Position numbers and translations under genes: made by a program
Part shown: positions 31,994-44,191 of the stretch, in pieces
How the letters are laid out: each line of letters begins with the position of its first letter
How positions within the stretch are numbered: position 1 is the first letter of the stretch
The notes under the pieces: model-generated
What the model was told of the DNA's origin: nothing
The model's database searches: none
The model's input: only the letters and a program-made list of their open reading frames with translations
Source: Chytridium lagenaria
Lineage: Eukaryota > Chytridiomycota > Chytridiomycetes > Chytridiales > Chytridiaceae
DNA length: 64,000 nucleotides
Assembly: GCA_025449115.1 (NCBI GenBank)
Contig: JAHLKC010000017.1
Coordinates: forward strand, 1 to 64,000
Reading direction: 5' to 3'

Positions 31994-33325
31994 ATGACAA
32001 GCAATCAGAATGCCTTCCACCATCTCCTCAACACCACCACAACAGCCATCCCAGTCCCATTAGACTCGGACATCATCGCAGAGTACTGCGCATCACTCTC
32101 ATTCGATTCACACAAGCAATGGGAGAAGACTACCCGCTCTCGTCATCATTGTTGTCGGGCGACGATCTTTCCCATCTGCGTATCCTGCATCATAGAGTAG
32201 TGGAGAGCGTGAGGAATCAGTGCGTTGGTGTTGTCAGGATGATGAAGAAACTGTTAGAAAGGTTGAAAAAAGTAGATGGATTGGATGTGCATAAGATGTT
32301 TAAAGTTGGGATTGTGACTTCGGATATATTGCCGGAAACGGGAGAGTACCTCGGAAGGGTGTTGGTGGATATGCTTGTTGGTGGTGGAGCTGAAGCTAAA
32401 GGAAACGAAGAGAAAGGAAGAAATAAGGAGAAAGGATTGAAAGATGAAGGAGAGGAATCCCGTTGTGCGACCAGAACAAGTTGTAGTCTTTGGTAGACGA
32501 AACTCCATTTCTGGTAGCTATGGTGTCGTCACTAAAGTCGATTGGGAAGATGACCCAGAGGTAAGTCTCGGCCTCCTCTCTCGAATGAAAAATACCTTTT
32601 TTTTGTTGTTGGTATAATTTTTTACGAGCTTAACGACAGTAAAAAGGCTCTATCAGGTATATCTCTTGCGATTGTCCTATGTTCTTCATGCACCTTTCTC
32701 TTGTCGAAGAGCAGATGAGCAATAAGGATCTTAGGAAATGGTAATTTTTGCGGATGTGAGAGGGGTGATGAGACGGAAGATTTGCGCAATGTTGAAGACG
32801 GAGGCCGGTTGTGATGGCAGAGTCGAAGGATAGCGGAATTGGAGAGGGAAAGGGAGCACAGGATGTAAGTGAACTATTCTTTACTGACTCAAGTCTTTAT
32901 CGATAACATTTTTCGTTGATTTGATTATGTAATTTTCTCTTTCCTTCTCTTTGCATTACGTCGCGCTATTCTTTTAACACGCTCACACGCGAACAAAAGA
33001 TCATTTGGGACCAAACCAAAGTTCCCCCCGGCTTTGTTCTCCCAAACTTAGGTAATGGTTCCATCGTACGTCAACATTACCACCACTAACCTCACTTTGA
33101 CAGATCACCTCGTCAAAGCCTTCGTCTCTACTGTACCGGCCAAGGATGCGACCCAGACGTTGCACGGAGGTAAAAAGCGAATGAGCGACGCAGGTTTTAC
33201 TGACAAATGAAAGACTTGTAGCTGAGGTGATGCCTGGATCGGTTGTGAAGGGTGTTGAAGAGTTTCAGAAGTTGGGAGTGGAGAGGTTGAGAATGGATTT
33301 GTGGCCAGAGTATCGGAGGAAATGA
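31994..33325 (+). CDS. Uncharacterised protein, tentative NAD(P)-binding oxidoreductase-like
   Basis: The first exon reads IPVPLDSDIIAEYCASLSFD, then (after a one-base slip at about 32120) a helical segment (VVESVRNQCVGVVRMMKKLL). Next come FKVGIVTSDILPETGEYLGR and EQVVVFGRRNSISGSYGVV, spaced like the first two strands of a Rossmann fold. Later parts read VIFADVRGVMRRKICAML and, after introns, HLVKAFVSTVPAKDATQ and LGVERLRMDLWPEYRRK, ending at 33325. The pattern faintly recalls NOXRED1/pyrroline-5-carboxylate-reductase-like proteins, but the glycine motif is not classical. Treat the function as unknown. Confidence 0.45.
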
Positions 33326-33781
33326 GGGGTTGAAGATGAGTGGGTGAGGAGTGACGTGAAACTTACCAAGATGTGTGTATACCGTGTAAATAAAGGTCGT
33401 CAGAACGTTATAGAGAAAAAAAGGTGAAGTTGGCATATGAATATAAGATAAAAGCGTTGCAGAAGTAAATAAAGTATATTTAAGAGCTGCCGGCTTTTTT
33501 CGGCTGAAATTAGGTCTCGTTTCTCGGATCGGTGCAACCCTCATCTCCTCTCTCACTTGACCCCAGTCACAATCAAAAAGCATGACATCGGCATCGCAAG
33601 ACGACGTCCCGGCATCCAAGAATCCATTGACAGTCTCAACTCCAAAACGCAGTGCAACTTGGTCATTCACTGTTGGTAAACAAGGGAGTGTAACTTCACC
33701 CATTGAAAAGTCTCCCACAACAAAACCAGCATGGTAAAAAAACCGCAACGTTGTCATGGCTGGTTTCTCAACATCCTTCAA
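33197..33781 (-). CDS. Hypothetical ORF, overlaps the 3' end of the preceding gene
   Basis: A 194-residue open frame on the minus strand, of which the first about 100 residues (MKDVEKPAMTTLRFFYHAG, VNDQVALRFGVETVNGF, DADVMLFDCDWGQVREEMR) look protein-like and the rest does not. No family recognised. It overlaps the 3' exon of the gene ending at 33325 on the opposite strand and lies just upstream of the lipase. It could be a real small gene or a chance frame. Confidence 0.25.
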   Translation of the reverse strand: MKDVEKPAMTTLRFFYHAGFVVGDFSMGEVTLPCLPTVNDQVALRFGVETVNGFLDAGTSSCDADVMLFDCDWGQVREEMRVAPIRETRPNFSRKKPAALKYTLFTSATLLSYIHMPTSPFFLYNVLTTFIYTVYTHLGKFHVTPHPLIFNPSFPPILWPQIHSQPLHSQLLKLFNTLHNRSRHHLSYKSFICQ

Positions 33782-33801
33782 TAGGAATCGTTCTTTAGCG
33801 C

Positions 33802-35506
33802 TTGCCGTGGGTCCTTAGGACAACGCTTGTTCGTCATAAGGATAACTTGAAACTTGCCCGTGCCATTACGACTATGGGGGCAGCACCATCTCCTGTGCAA
33901 GTTAGGATTGAAAAGGTCAAGATTCCTAGACGTGAGGATTGTTTGCCTGAGGGGCTTGATGGAATTGGCAAAGGGGAAGGTAAAGGCGGAATGGATGGAT
34001 TATCATAAAGGAGGGTTGACGGCGGATGAGAACAGAGTGATTTTGGTGGGTTTCTTGTTGATGATGGTGTACTAATAATTCAAGTACTGTCACGGCGGGG
34101 CTTACATTATTTGTGATCGCAGGACGTAAGTTTAAAAAATCATTCATTCAAATTATGTCAACATTGGTTTTTATTAATCTTTGTAACAGTCACCGCGGTA
34201 TAACATGGCGCGTCTCCAAACACTCCCGCTCAAAAGTCCTCGTCGTTGACTACCGCCTCTCTCCCGAACACGTTTTCCCCGCCGCCCTTCAAGACATCCT
34301 CTCTGCTTATCTTATCTCATAGATCCGCCATCGCCATCTCTTAAAAAGTATCAACCCAAAGATATTGTGATTGTTGGGGATAGCGCTGGGGTGGACTTGC
34401 ACTTGCTACAGCGCTGTGGTTGAGGGATCATCCGGAACGGGTGGGGGATGCCGGCAGGGTTGGCGTTATTGTCACCGTGGGTGGATTTGACGAGTTCAAT
34501 GCCAAGTTTTAAGTTGAATGTGCATGGTAAAGCTTACTCTTTTTGTTTGTGTTTTGAACATCTCTATCTTTCTTCTGATGTTAGTTCTCATTTCTCTTTA
34601 ATTTTTTTTTTTTGAAACCTCCTTATTCTGCGTCATTTTAGATTATCTCCCCGATGGGTCCAATGACCCCCTTTACATAAACGAGAACCGCAAAAACTAC
34701 GTAAAATCTCTCCTTTCAACTTAACTATGCTAACTTACTCTTCCAGTACGTCGCCGACAACTCTTTTCTCAGAAATCCCTACGTCTCTCCCATGTTTGCA
34801 AAGAAGACCCTGAAAAGCCCATGTGTCCCATGTTAATTCAATGCGGTAGCATTGAGAGATTGAGGGATGAAATTTTAAAGCTTTGCGTGGAGACGTTCCC
34901 AAACAGTGACTTGAGGTTGGAGATGTACGATGACATGGTAAGTATTTTCTATATTTTCCCCCCTACCTGTTTTCCTCCATTGTTCTCATCTCTTCTTATC
35001 TTTTTTGGGGCAAAAAAAGGTCCACGTCTTTCAAATGCTCGCCGCCATGCTCCGTATTAGTGATGTCGCTATCCAACGACTCGGCACATTCATCCAAGAC
35101 CTCACACCTCCGACCTCCACGACTTTACCTACAACCTCCACTGTTCCTGTCGGCCGCACCATGATTGCGATTTCCAGCACAAAAGGGTATGTTGAGCGAC
35201 CACTTTCCGACGAAGAGGCCAAACGCACGATTGAAGAGGGATTCAAGATTTTAGGGGAGGGCGTGCCGTCTGTTGTTGAGGTGGAGGTAGAGTCACCTGT
35301 TGAGGAGGTTGGGGGATTGGATGTGGAGATGGTGCAAGAGATGGAGACTGTCGATGCGCAGTTGGATGCGTTTGAGGAGAATGAGAAAGAGGATGAAGAC
35401 GAGGATAAGTTGTGGAGAAGGTAAGAAAGTTGAGAAGGCGGCGGTTGAGACCATAGAGAAACTTGAGGAGAAGAATATTGAAAAGGTTGAGAGCGTTATG
35501 GCGTAA
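33802..35506 (+). CDS. Alpha/beta-hydrolase of the hormone-sensitive lipase family
   Basis: Hydrolyses acyl esters, probably intracellular neutral lipids or xenobiotic esters. Landmarks: YCHGGAYIICD (HGG oxyanion-hole motif, about 34090), VLVVDYRLSPEHVFPAALQD (about 34240), VIVGDSAG (GDSAG nucleophile elbow, about 34375, followed by a one-base loss in a G-run), LWLRDHPERVG, and after further exons EMYDDM followed across an intron by VHVFQMLAAM, which supplies the catalytic His. The Asp is probably in the preceding MLIQCGSIERLRDE region. The tail is strongly acidic and coil-like (EEVGGLDVEMVQEMETVD; KAAVETIEKLEEKNIEKVE) and reaches 35506 only if a slip at about 35412 is corrected. The N-terminal exons before 33802 are not defined. 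Confidence 0.8.
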
Positions 35507-35639
35507 TCGATAATGATACTATCTATCAACATTCTGCGATTATTCTTACAAGACCCTACTATCTTCACTGTATTTCTTTGCTGTACTGTCATCACGCATT
35601 TTTCTATGTAATTGTGTTTTTGTCTACTATACGCCATAC

Positions 35640-36775
35640 AAATAGAGTGTCAATAGATATTGCAAATCATTTTTTTCTTTTTCTGTTGATAAATAAATAC
35701 CGAGGAAATATAATTGCGCTTGTCATTGTTACAGGTTACAATAAGGTATAAACCAAAAATACCTTTTAACAAGAATAAAATAATTTTTATAAAAATTAAA
35801 TAAGGCAAAAAGGCAGAAAAACCTCCATTTCCCCATTCAGTACTTTCCTGATCCGTCCTTTTCGCTCTATAAGGAAACCATCTCCAACACCATCAACCAA
35901 CCAACCACTCACCCCCATTCATTAGACCAAAGAAGCCCGTGCGTAGTGTCGTTCGTTATACCTTTGCACCAACGTGAGTACTCTCTCTCTCTCACTCTCT
36001 CTCACTCACTCTCACTCACCATCAACTACCATCACCACCCACACACGCATATCATCACATTCACACTCACATTCACTCTACATCCCCTTATCTTTTCGCA
36101 TCTTTTATCACTACAACCACACACCATGACGTTCGTCACTTTGTCAGTTAGTCTACTCCTTCCTCTCACCAGACATCAAGGTAGTCCACTCCTCTTAACA
36201 TCTTCTTGGATTCCATACAAACTTCCTTTTCAACTTCTTGTTACTGTGCACCCAGTTTATTGTGCGGGTGGGAAAGGAAAAGCTTCAGGAGCTACACATG
36301 AGATTTCGTTCATCTCCTCGTTGTAGGCTGTCTTAGGCCTGGAAATTTATAGTGAATGAAGTGAATGGGGATTGGAGATTAAGGCAGGGTTATACTACAA
36401 TGGACATGTATCTTTGATAAAAGGGTACGGCATTGCGTTGGATGATGTCGACGACGACGACAACACGACGATGGTGGATGGAATGGATGGATGGATGAAA
36501 CAGTGAAGTTGGGGGATGCAATGGACATGTGTAAATTATAGACACATCAACGTCATACGTTCGCGGGGTGCTGCCTGGCTCAACCCTCTGTCGTCCTCTT
36601 CAGGAACTTTTTCAACGCTTTGGGGAAGAAAGATTTTCTTCTATTTTGGACCACAAAGTTCCAAATATAGAAATATGTACAAGAAAAGTAGATATATTGA
36701 GTAGAAACTACTGCTATAGGTTATTTGGTATTAACCTCCTCTGCTTGTTTATTTATTTATTTAGTATTTACTAAG
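35640..36775. other. Intergenic; CT/CTCA microsatellite, TATA-like site, no supported gene
   Basis: A CTATAAGG element lies at about 35868 with a pyrimidine/CA-rich leader, followed by a CTCTCACT microsatellite at 35976-36020. The ORF at 35946-36326 is mostly this low-complexity sequence. This may be the promoter and 5' UTR of the MADS gene or of a small unrecognised gene. Confidence 0.4.
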
Positions 36776-38174
36776 ATGCAACAACCTCAAGACACTTTTT
36801 ATAATTCTACTGCCGGTGAGTTTATTATTTTCTTTAACATACTTTTCTTTTAGATTTTAAGTCTAATCATTTTTGCTTTTTTTTAATTAGATTCTATCGC
36901 AAACGATGACTTTGATGGTTCGGGAGATGATGATGAGGCTCCGCGCGGGAACCAAAAGCGCTCGGGTCGTCGCAAGATCAAGATTGAGTACATTGAGGAC
37001 AAGTCTCGCCGGCACATTACCTTTTCAAAGAGAAAGGCTGGAATTATGAAAAAGGTTTGTTTTGACATGGCTTTTGTTTCTTGATCCCGGTTACATTTAA
37101 TTATTATCGCGTTTCTGACCTATAAATTTTTTAGGCGTACGAGTTGTCCACGCTTACAGGTACTCAAGTCCTTCTTCTTGTTGCTTCCGAAACCGGTCAT
37201 GTGTACACTTTTGCCACCCCCAAGCTTCAGCCGTTGATCACAAAACCCGAAGGCAAGCATCTGATCCAACTCTGCCTGAACGCAGCCGACCCACTCGAAG
37301 GACAACAAGAAAGTGCTCCCCCTCCCCCACAGCCGCCCACCCCCTCCACGTCCAAACCAGGTCGTCCAAAGAGTGCCGGAAATATTGCTCCGCCCGCTCT
37401 TCAGCATACACAACAGACTCAATCCCATCACACCCAAGGATCACCGCAGCAACCCCATCTGGCGCATCAGCAGCAGCAGCAGCAGCAGCAGGTTTCATCG
37501 GGTCAGCAGAATACAGGAGCGTTTGCAATGCAGAGGCAGGATGATCCCCGGGGTCAGCAGATGCCGTTACCTTCTATCGCGACTGCCATGATGCCGGGGG
37601 CAAGGTGGGGGAACGACGAACCCGTCGTTGCAAGTGTACCAGCAGAGGATGATGTATGGGTACCCGGAACAGGGAGCAGGCAAAGATGACGTGAGTTTGC
37701 TGTTTCCTTTTGCGATTATCATATGTCTGTTGACTGTGGTTCATGTATCAACCATATCTTGTACTGACTGATTTTATATAGCAACAGCTTTCTTATATGC
37801 CGAATCCAAACCTCTATCCGTCCGCCTCTCAATTCGTCGCCTATCAAAATCAGCAACAACAGCAACAACAACAACAGCAACAACAACAACAACAACAACC
37901 TGGCAACAATCACGGTCACTCTCCACAACAATCACATCTTCCAAACAACTCAAACTCTGGCGTGACTGGACCTTATCAACATCAGGGAATGCCTTTGGGG
38001 ATGTTGGGAGCGCAAGGGATGATGGGTGGTCTTGTGGGGAATGGCGTTGGAGGGCAGGGAGGGCCGCAAGGTGGTGCGGGTGGGCAGGGTGGTGGGTCGA
38101 ATAATCAGGGTGGACATCATTATCAAGATCCAGGAGCTGTTACGGGGATGAAGAGGAAGTTGCCGGAAGATTGA
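36776..38174 (+). CDS. MADS-box transcription factor, SRF/Mcm1 type
   Basis: Exon 1 36776-36815, exon 2 36891-37054, exon 3 from 37135, and a last exon from about 37783 with a GTGAGT...ATATAG intron before it. The MADS domain spans exons 2-3: GRRKIKIEYIEDKSRRHITF, SKRKAGIMKK, then AYELSTLTGTQVLLLVASE and GHVYTFATPKLQPLI, the type I (SRF/Mcm1) pattern including the SAM-like extension LIQLCLNA. It binds CArG-type boxes and in fungi partners with other regulators for cell-type and cell-cycle genes. The remainder is Gln- and Pro-rich (CAG runs at about 37470 and CAA runs at about 37855-37900) and ends with a Gly/Gln tail and MKRKLPED. A frame slip around 37630 must be corrected to link QRMMYGYPEQGAGKDD to the last exon. 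Confidence 0.9.
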
Positions 38175-39234
38175 TGTCTTTTGGTTTCTTTTTTTCTTTT
38201 GTTTATCCTGTGATATCATCTTTTCTTTTTTTGTTTTCTAGTCTTTTTTGTTCTCGTGTCGTTGAAGGAAACGAATTGAAATGCAACCTTGTTTATGTTA
38301 TCAAGTTGCATTCATAAGCTCTGTTTGGCTTTCGCATCTGCAAAACTCGCTACTCTGACTTTTCCCCCTCTTTTTTTCTGTCTTATGTTCTTTTGTTTTT
38401 GGTTATTTTATTCTTGGTGGCTTTGTTACCCAACCTGCTCGCTTTATATTTTTACTGTACAGCTATTTTGGGGGGTGTTCCCCCGCTTCCCTTTTTTTTG
38501 TTTTGTATTTGTACTTTTTTATCTTTTCTAGTTTTTCGGTGCAGAGCGCACAGAATAGGAGTATCGTTTTCATATGGTTTTTTGATGTCGTGTATTTTGG
38601 GAAGATGTTTTTTTCGCGTGAAGTGTCTGTAAACGAGGTCGAGATTGGATCACTGAAGAAAAGGATCAAGTGTGTTTTTGTTTCTTTTGCTGAACGTGTT
38701 TTTTGGGTTTAAGTTCTTGGCAGCTCCGAAATGTGAAGAACGATTGAACAGCGCCGGAGAAAACCAGGTAAATGTTGTCAATTATTTGCTATGACAACGT
38801 GAAGGGATACGTAGCTTGTAAAATGGAATCTATTGAAGGATGTTTTTGATATACCAAACCTATCAACTTCAACTACGCAAATCTTACTCCTACATCGGCG
38901 AAACGCGTTCTCGATAGCGTCGTAGTTACCATCTTCTTCATCGACCGCATCCACTTCTTCCCAAGAAAGTTCGTCATGTCAAACCTGCTACCACTGCTTC
39001 AAACGGAAAGACGGCAATAGAGTCCCCGTCATTGTAGGAAGATCATCAGTAATAATCGTAACGGGATTTAGCGTTGCCGTTGGCGATGTTGAATTAATAA
39101 TGCTTGCTTGGAATAACCGCTAGGCTTAAAGAATTAACCCTAACCCTTAACCTGAATCTACAAACAAAAAAGCATGCAAAAAAAAAAAATACAACGATCA
39201 GCCATCCTTCATTCCCATTTCATCTCTACACATC
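38175..39234. other. Intergenic; T-rich 3' region, no supported gene
   Basis: T-rich sequence follows the MADS stop. ORFs are hydrophobic strings from T-runs. An ACCCTAACCCTTAACC stretch at about 39134 resembles short telomere-type sequence but is not an array. Confidence 0.45.
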
Positions 39235-40751
39235 CTAATCCCCTCCTGCATCATCAAGCTGACTCCCTCTCACCCCCTCCTCCTCCATCATCGCCATCAT
39301 AGCCATCAAATCCTCATCATCCCCAAAATCCTCTAAATGCGGAGCCTGCGACGCCGGTACCCTTGTCACCGTCTCATCTTGCGCTACCTGTTTTCCTTTC
39401 CCATCCATCAGTTTGCGTGAAGTGGATTGCTGGAGGAACGGTGTGTTGAAGGCTTCAATGAGACGACGAACCTGAGCGTTTTTAAAATGTCATCCAATTA
39501 ATTCAATAAAGAAATACTTTTTGCTCCCCGAAGCCAGGACATAGCGATAGCTCATCCGCAGACGCGTTCATGATGTATATAACGACTAATAAAAAAACCA
39601 GGTCACCCAAAGACTGTAAATGAACGACTCACCCCAAACGTTGACGAAAGCGTCACAACATCAGTTCTATTCACCGTCTTCACCTGCGTCAAACAATCCG
39701 CCACCCTCGACGCATAATCCAATTCCACCCGTTCCTTGATGATATCCGCAGTCCTATGTTCATTAACTTTAAACGTCTCAAGGTATCGCCCCGCATCTTC
39801 AGAACTGACCATGTAAGCCCAAAAAATGATTCAATACGATTACCTCCATGCTAGAAACAGGGTGAAGGAGGCGAGAATACAGCCTTTAGTTAACTCACGG
39901 ATGGATTGTTGATGATCTTCCTGGATTGGGTTAGACGGGTAATGAGGGAGGAGAGTTTTACAATGTCTACGACGACAAGGACGAGACGGAGGAGGTATTG
40001 GTGTTGGACGTTCTTGATGCGTTCAAATATGTATTCAGGATGGAGGCGATGGTATTCAAGCTGAAGCGAGACATGAGAAAACAGCAGTAAAGCAAAACCA
40101 GAAGGTACTCAAGAAAATAATTATGGTAGAGAAGGTTTTACCTCAAGAACAACACACAGCTCGTCTGCCCCACTTGGAAATCGGGACCGATATCAGCATA
40201 CTCCCACGACACGGCTTTAATGTAATTTAGAATAGGATTCCCTCGCTAGATGTCCACAAGAGGCATTAACAATCGTTTGATATTACACCATAACACACCT
40301 GCCGTCCGTTAACAAGGATCCTATTCACTTTTCTTGCTTGCTGCTGTTGAATGATTTGCTGTTGCTGTTGTGGTTGCTGTTGTGGCTGCTGTTGCGGTTG
40401 CGATTGCGGTTGCTGTGCCGGGACTTCAACCCTCCTTGGTATGTTCACTCTCGTCACATCATCGCCACTCCTAGTCGGCATTCCTCCACCAACCGTCTCA
40501 TTTCCCAACCCCACACTCGCGACCGACGGAAGAACAGTATTTTTTTGACGAACGGTTTCGAGCTGGCCAACAGGATCTGCTGGACGAACGGGGTTTGCTG
40601 CAGCTCCAGACGAAGTCGACATCATCCCTTTCCATGTGGATAGGTCTGTTCGCATGCGTTTCTGCCGCGATTCGATGGCTTCTGCATCCGGGATATGGTA
40701 TCGAGACGTTTTAGGGGGTGGCGGAGAGGACATGACGCCAGTGATTGTCAA
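39235..40751 (-). CDS. RAD10: ERCC1/Rad10 subunit of the XPF-ERCC1 structure-specific endonuclease
   Basis: The non-catalytic partner of XPF/Rad1 that positions the 5' incision in nucleotide excision repair. Exon 1 (from 40751, or Met at 40733) encodes a disordered N-terminus with a Gln-rich stretch and ends VNRILVNGRQ. Exon 2 (40245-40142) gives GNPILNYIKAVSWEYADIG and FQVGQTSCVLFL. Exon 3 gives YHRLHPEYIFERI and LLRLVLVVVDI. Then SEDAGRYLETFKVNEHR and CLTQVKTVNRTDVVTLSSTF follow, with a C-terminal double-HhH segment (ELSLCPGFGEQKVRRLIEAF). The order and wording match Rad10/ERCC1 throughout. It ends with an acidic Met-rich tail at 39235. The join of exons 2 and 3 is one base out of phase. 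Confidence 0.9.
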
Positions 40752-40960
40752 TGTGATGCATCAATCCTTGCTTCTTATATAACGTCGGCTTTTATTTTAT
40801 TCTTTCCATCAAAACGACACGAATAACCACGAAAGGAAATAAAATCTGGCAGATGTGCAACAAAACATAGCGGTCGAAAGAAAAAAAAAAGTAAGAAATG
40901 CAAGGACTTAAGTAAAGCAAAAAACAGCGAAAAAATAGAAATAGACCCAAGTCTCGTTCT

Positions 40961-42467
40961 TCACTCATCATCCTCCTCCTCATCATCATCATCATCATCC
41001 TCCTCCGCCTCCTTCAGCCATTTCAAGAACGGCTCTGCCTTGGTCCTGATCTCCTTCGCCATCTTCCTCTCGACAAACTTTTTGCTTGCCTTCTCCCCCC
41101 ACGCAAGAATCACACTCTCTTCAATAAGATCCGCGTCATAGAATGCCTTCAAAATCAAAGGCGTCTTGCCCAACAAACTCGTGTGGACAACCCCGACAAG
41201 CCTCTCAATACCCCCAAGAAGACCCTTTTGGCATTTCTCCGACTTGACAAAGGGACGGATGAATTTGATCGCTTCTCAATTTGCTTATCAGACAAGATCT
41301 TCTCGTCAAAAAGAACTTGGGCAAGGACGACGCAGACTTTGTCGTCGCGGATGGAGAGCTCGGCAGCCTTGGCAATGATACCGGCATCGTCGGCAACGTG
41401 GGAGGTGACGTATTCAGCAAACTGCTCGAGGGGATCTAAACATGGGCAAATTAAAAATTAAAAGTTAGAATGATAGTTGCAAGAAAAATAGCAATGTCTT
41501 ACCATCATCGCCCTCCTCATCATCATCAGCGCCGCGTTGTTAAGCTTATCAACAGCCCCACCCACAGCAAGTTCCTGAAGGCGCTTACGAACGGCAGCCT
41601 CAGAGGTATCCTGTCCCCAATCGTCATCGTCGTCCTTTCCGTTGATGGTGCCGGATCCATTTACATCCATATCTCCAATGTCAAAGGCCATTCCTTCATC
41701 CTCGTCTCCGTTCGAGTCGTTGGAAGCGGTGTCGGGGGTGGCCAAACTGCCAGCTCCTTTAACGCTGGGATGAGCCTTCAAACCTCTGATGGGCGGGAAA
41801 AGAGAAAGTGTAAGTCCAGGGAAAATGAAGAGCAAAGCGATATATCAGAAAAGAGAAGGACGAGACGAAAGGCTTACTTGATTTTTTGGTAATGGGTGGG
41901 TTCTTAGAAATGAACACGCAAAGCTTGTGGCGAATGTCAACAGGGGTGTTTGCACCACACGCCTGACAGCTTCTCGTAATATCATCACCCTTAATTATCA
42001 AGTCTGTCTCTGGGTTTTTGCAGCTGCCGCAGAGAACGAAACGGTTAATAAAACCATCAAGAAGATCTTGAAGTTTATCGGCAGTATGAGCACCGTTGAT
42101 GATATAGCGGTCATTCTTTTCGTCGCATTTGACTTGAGCTCCAAGTTCGCAACCAAAGACTAAAAAATAATTGTTACTATGATAGTATTAACAAGTTATA
42201 AAAAAAGTAAAGAAAATATAACCTACACTTGGTCGGGTAAGTGGGAGGGCGGGCAAGGGACTTGGCAATGTCGGCCATGTTGGGGACGACAGTCTTGATA
42301 CCATTACCCTTCCCTTCAATCTTTGAAATGAGCTATCGTGAAAAAAAAATATATTAGAAAGCAAACCATGGCAAAAAACCACACAAACACAGCAAAATGC
42401 ATACCTTGGGCATCTTGTAACGGTAGAATTTATCAGAGACATCGCGGCGAATGTTGATGTTGGACAT
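40961..42467 (-). CDS. TIF5: Translation initiation factor eIF5
   Basis: GTPase-activating protein for eIF2 in start-codon selection. Start at 42467 ([20 protein letters not shown]), exon 1 to 42405, exon 2 42332-42227, exon 3 from 42159, with in-phase joins. The N-terminal GAP/zinc domain shows [23 protein letters not shown]-like [33 protein letters not shown] and CQACG (C2-C2 zinc ribbon; the GAP arginine is probably the early R of NIRRD). Residues about 150-240 are an acidic linker ([18 protein letters not shown]). The C-terminal W2/HEAT domain shows [47 protein letters not shown] and a terminal acidic [13 protein letters not shown] (AA-box type, binds eIF2beta). Frame slips at about 41530 and about 41260. 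Confidence 0.93.
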
Positions 42468-43463
42468 GTTGGGCAGATTCTTTAGACGGTTTCAACTTTG
42501 GTTGTGATAGTTCTCAGATGTGATGGTCGATCAGGTTTCTTAAAGAAGGATTAATTACAAGAATTGAGATTAAAGGACCAACCATTCATGAAGAAACAGT
42601 TTTAACAACAATTGAAGACGGCTATGACTTTCGTCTTGGGCGGATCAGGCGACAAATTGGAACGAAAAGGCTCGAGGAGGTGAGGTGTGTTGGCCAAGAA
42701 CATGAAATAGGCGAAACGTTGCGGGGAGAGGCACCTTCGTTGATGATGAAGCTGTGCGCAGCAGAGGGGATTCAAAAGGGATTATCCTTTGGTTGAAGTG
42801 GGCTCAACGACGACGGAGGAGGATGTGAGGATGTGAGAAGTGAGGACTGGTAAGTGAATGAGGGGATGATTGACGCTTTTTTTTTCCAAACGAAAAAATA
42901 TGAAAAAAACGGGTGCGACAAACAACACCCCCTTGCCCAATTTTGCTCAACACTCGTCCTGCCGTGTCTACTCAAGTAATGGCAATGATAATGCTGGCAT
43001 CGCGGTCGTTAACTCTGGGTGAGCGAGAACATTTTATTCGTTTTTGGAACAAAAGTTCACATGCCAACCAAAGGACGTTCCTTCCATTAGCGCGATATTC
43101 CGACACAGAAAAGCAGCATGGCTCACTCTGGTCACTCTATAATAACGCGCAGTGTCAGTTGACGCTTGAAATGATGTCAATCCATTTTGTCAAGCGAAAG
43201 CACTTTCAGTCGGGTAGAAGGCCATGAAAATGCAAGTTAGGAAGTTTAAAGGGGAGACGAATAAACAAGAAAAAAGAAGGGAAAAAAGAAAAGAAAACAG
43301 AACGAAAAAACAGACAGAGAAAAAAAACAAACAGGGCAGCATCATGAATTATACCGTTTCAAGGTATCAAACTCCTCAGCGCCTCGTTGATATGCAGGAC
43401 GGATGACGCATTCAAACCATTTTTGCACCCATTTTGCCTCCGCATTTGAACGTGACCGTCAAC
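42468..43463. other. Intergenic; no supported gene
   Basis: Divergent promoter space between eIF5 (minus) and the SnoaL-like gene (plus). A purine-rich AAAAGAA/GAAAAC tract lies at 43262-43335. No convincing ORF. Confidence 0.45.
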
Positions 43464-43472
43464 TATAAAAGG
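43464..43472 (+). promoter_or_regulatory. TATA box (TATAAAAGG)
   Basis: A perfect TATAAAAGG lies 42 bp upstream of the ATG at 43514, which would put transcription start about 15 bp before translation start. The same nonamer occurs before the M43B protease gene. Confidence 0.6.
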
Positions 43473-43513
43473 CGAGGCAATTGACAATTTGCCTCCGAAC
43501 AAACGAAAACGAC

Positions 43514-43929
43514 ATGGTCTCTGCCGCTACAGCAGAACGCTTCATCAAAGTCTGGCATCATGCCGTCGTCGACGAGGATCTTGAAGCCCTCAAGTCCGTA
43601 ATTGACGATAACGTTGAATTCCATACCCCCATTTACCTCAAGACAAGAAAAGGCAAGCAAATGGTTGTAGCGCTTTTAATGTGTGAGTATGATATCCTGT
43701 CTGCATGGACGTAGATACTGACTCTTTATGGAAGCTGCACGATCACACTTCAAAAACTTAAGTATGAGAGGGAGTGGGTTAGCGACGATAAAAAGGATTG
43801 GGCGCTAGAGTTCTATGCGGAAGTTGAGGGGAAGATTGTGAAGGGGTTGGACCTATTAGAATCAATGCTGAGGGCAAGATTGTGCATATGGAAGTTATGA
43901 TGAGGCCTATAAAGCAGCTGGCGCGGTAA
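43514..43929 (+). CDS. Small SnoaL-like / NTF2-fold protein
   Basis: Start ATG at 43514. Exon 1 reads ATAERFIKVWHHAVVDED, then LKSVIDDNVEFHTPIY and KGKQMVVALLM, followed by a GTGAGT...TGGAAG intron. Exon 2 gives FKYEREWVSDDKKDWALEFY, EVEGKIVKGLDL, INAEGKIVHMEVMMRP and stops at 43929. The helix-then-curved-sheet pattern with DDNVEFHTP and a late GKIVHMEVMMRP is that of the SnoaL-like family (small polyketide cyclase or steroid-isomerase-like enzymes and orphan NTF2-fold proteins). Substrate unknown. The strong TATA box suggests regulated, possibly high expression. A one-base slip at about 43850 separates VKGLDLI from RINAEG. Confidence 0.7.
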
Positions 43930-44191
43930 GCACAAGCTCTATTATATAATATTGTATCATCGTCGACTAACCGCTTGCCGTATTTTTCGGATGGGGTTAA
44001 ACACATAGATTTGCAGAATTACAAGCCGAGACCATTCCCAAGTTTTACGCACAAATTTGGCCCGGCTCAAAGCTTTAGATTCATGTACATCATATGTTCA
44101 TTAAACTCATTAGCTAATTCAGCCAAATATTCGGCAACCTCATTAGAAGAAACACCATAGTTCCCGCCTCTATCTACCACACAAATTCAAT

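Noticed and set aside
36123..36330. GGKGKASG peptide reminiscent of a histone H2A/H2A.Z N-terminus
   Set aside because: No AGLQFPVGR-type continuation or histone fold follows in any frame. The match is too short.
39130..39150. CCCTAACCC as a telomere or interstitial telomere
   Set aside because: Only one to two units, like the similar short tracts at about 3110 and 3175. There is no array.
20222..40751. A nucleotide-excision-repair gene cluster (XPD and ERCC1 in one window)
   Set aside because: They are 16 kb apart, on opposite strands and separated by seven or more unrelated genes, so proximity is probably chance.
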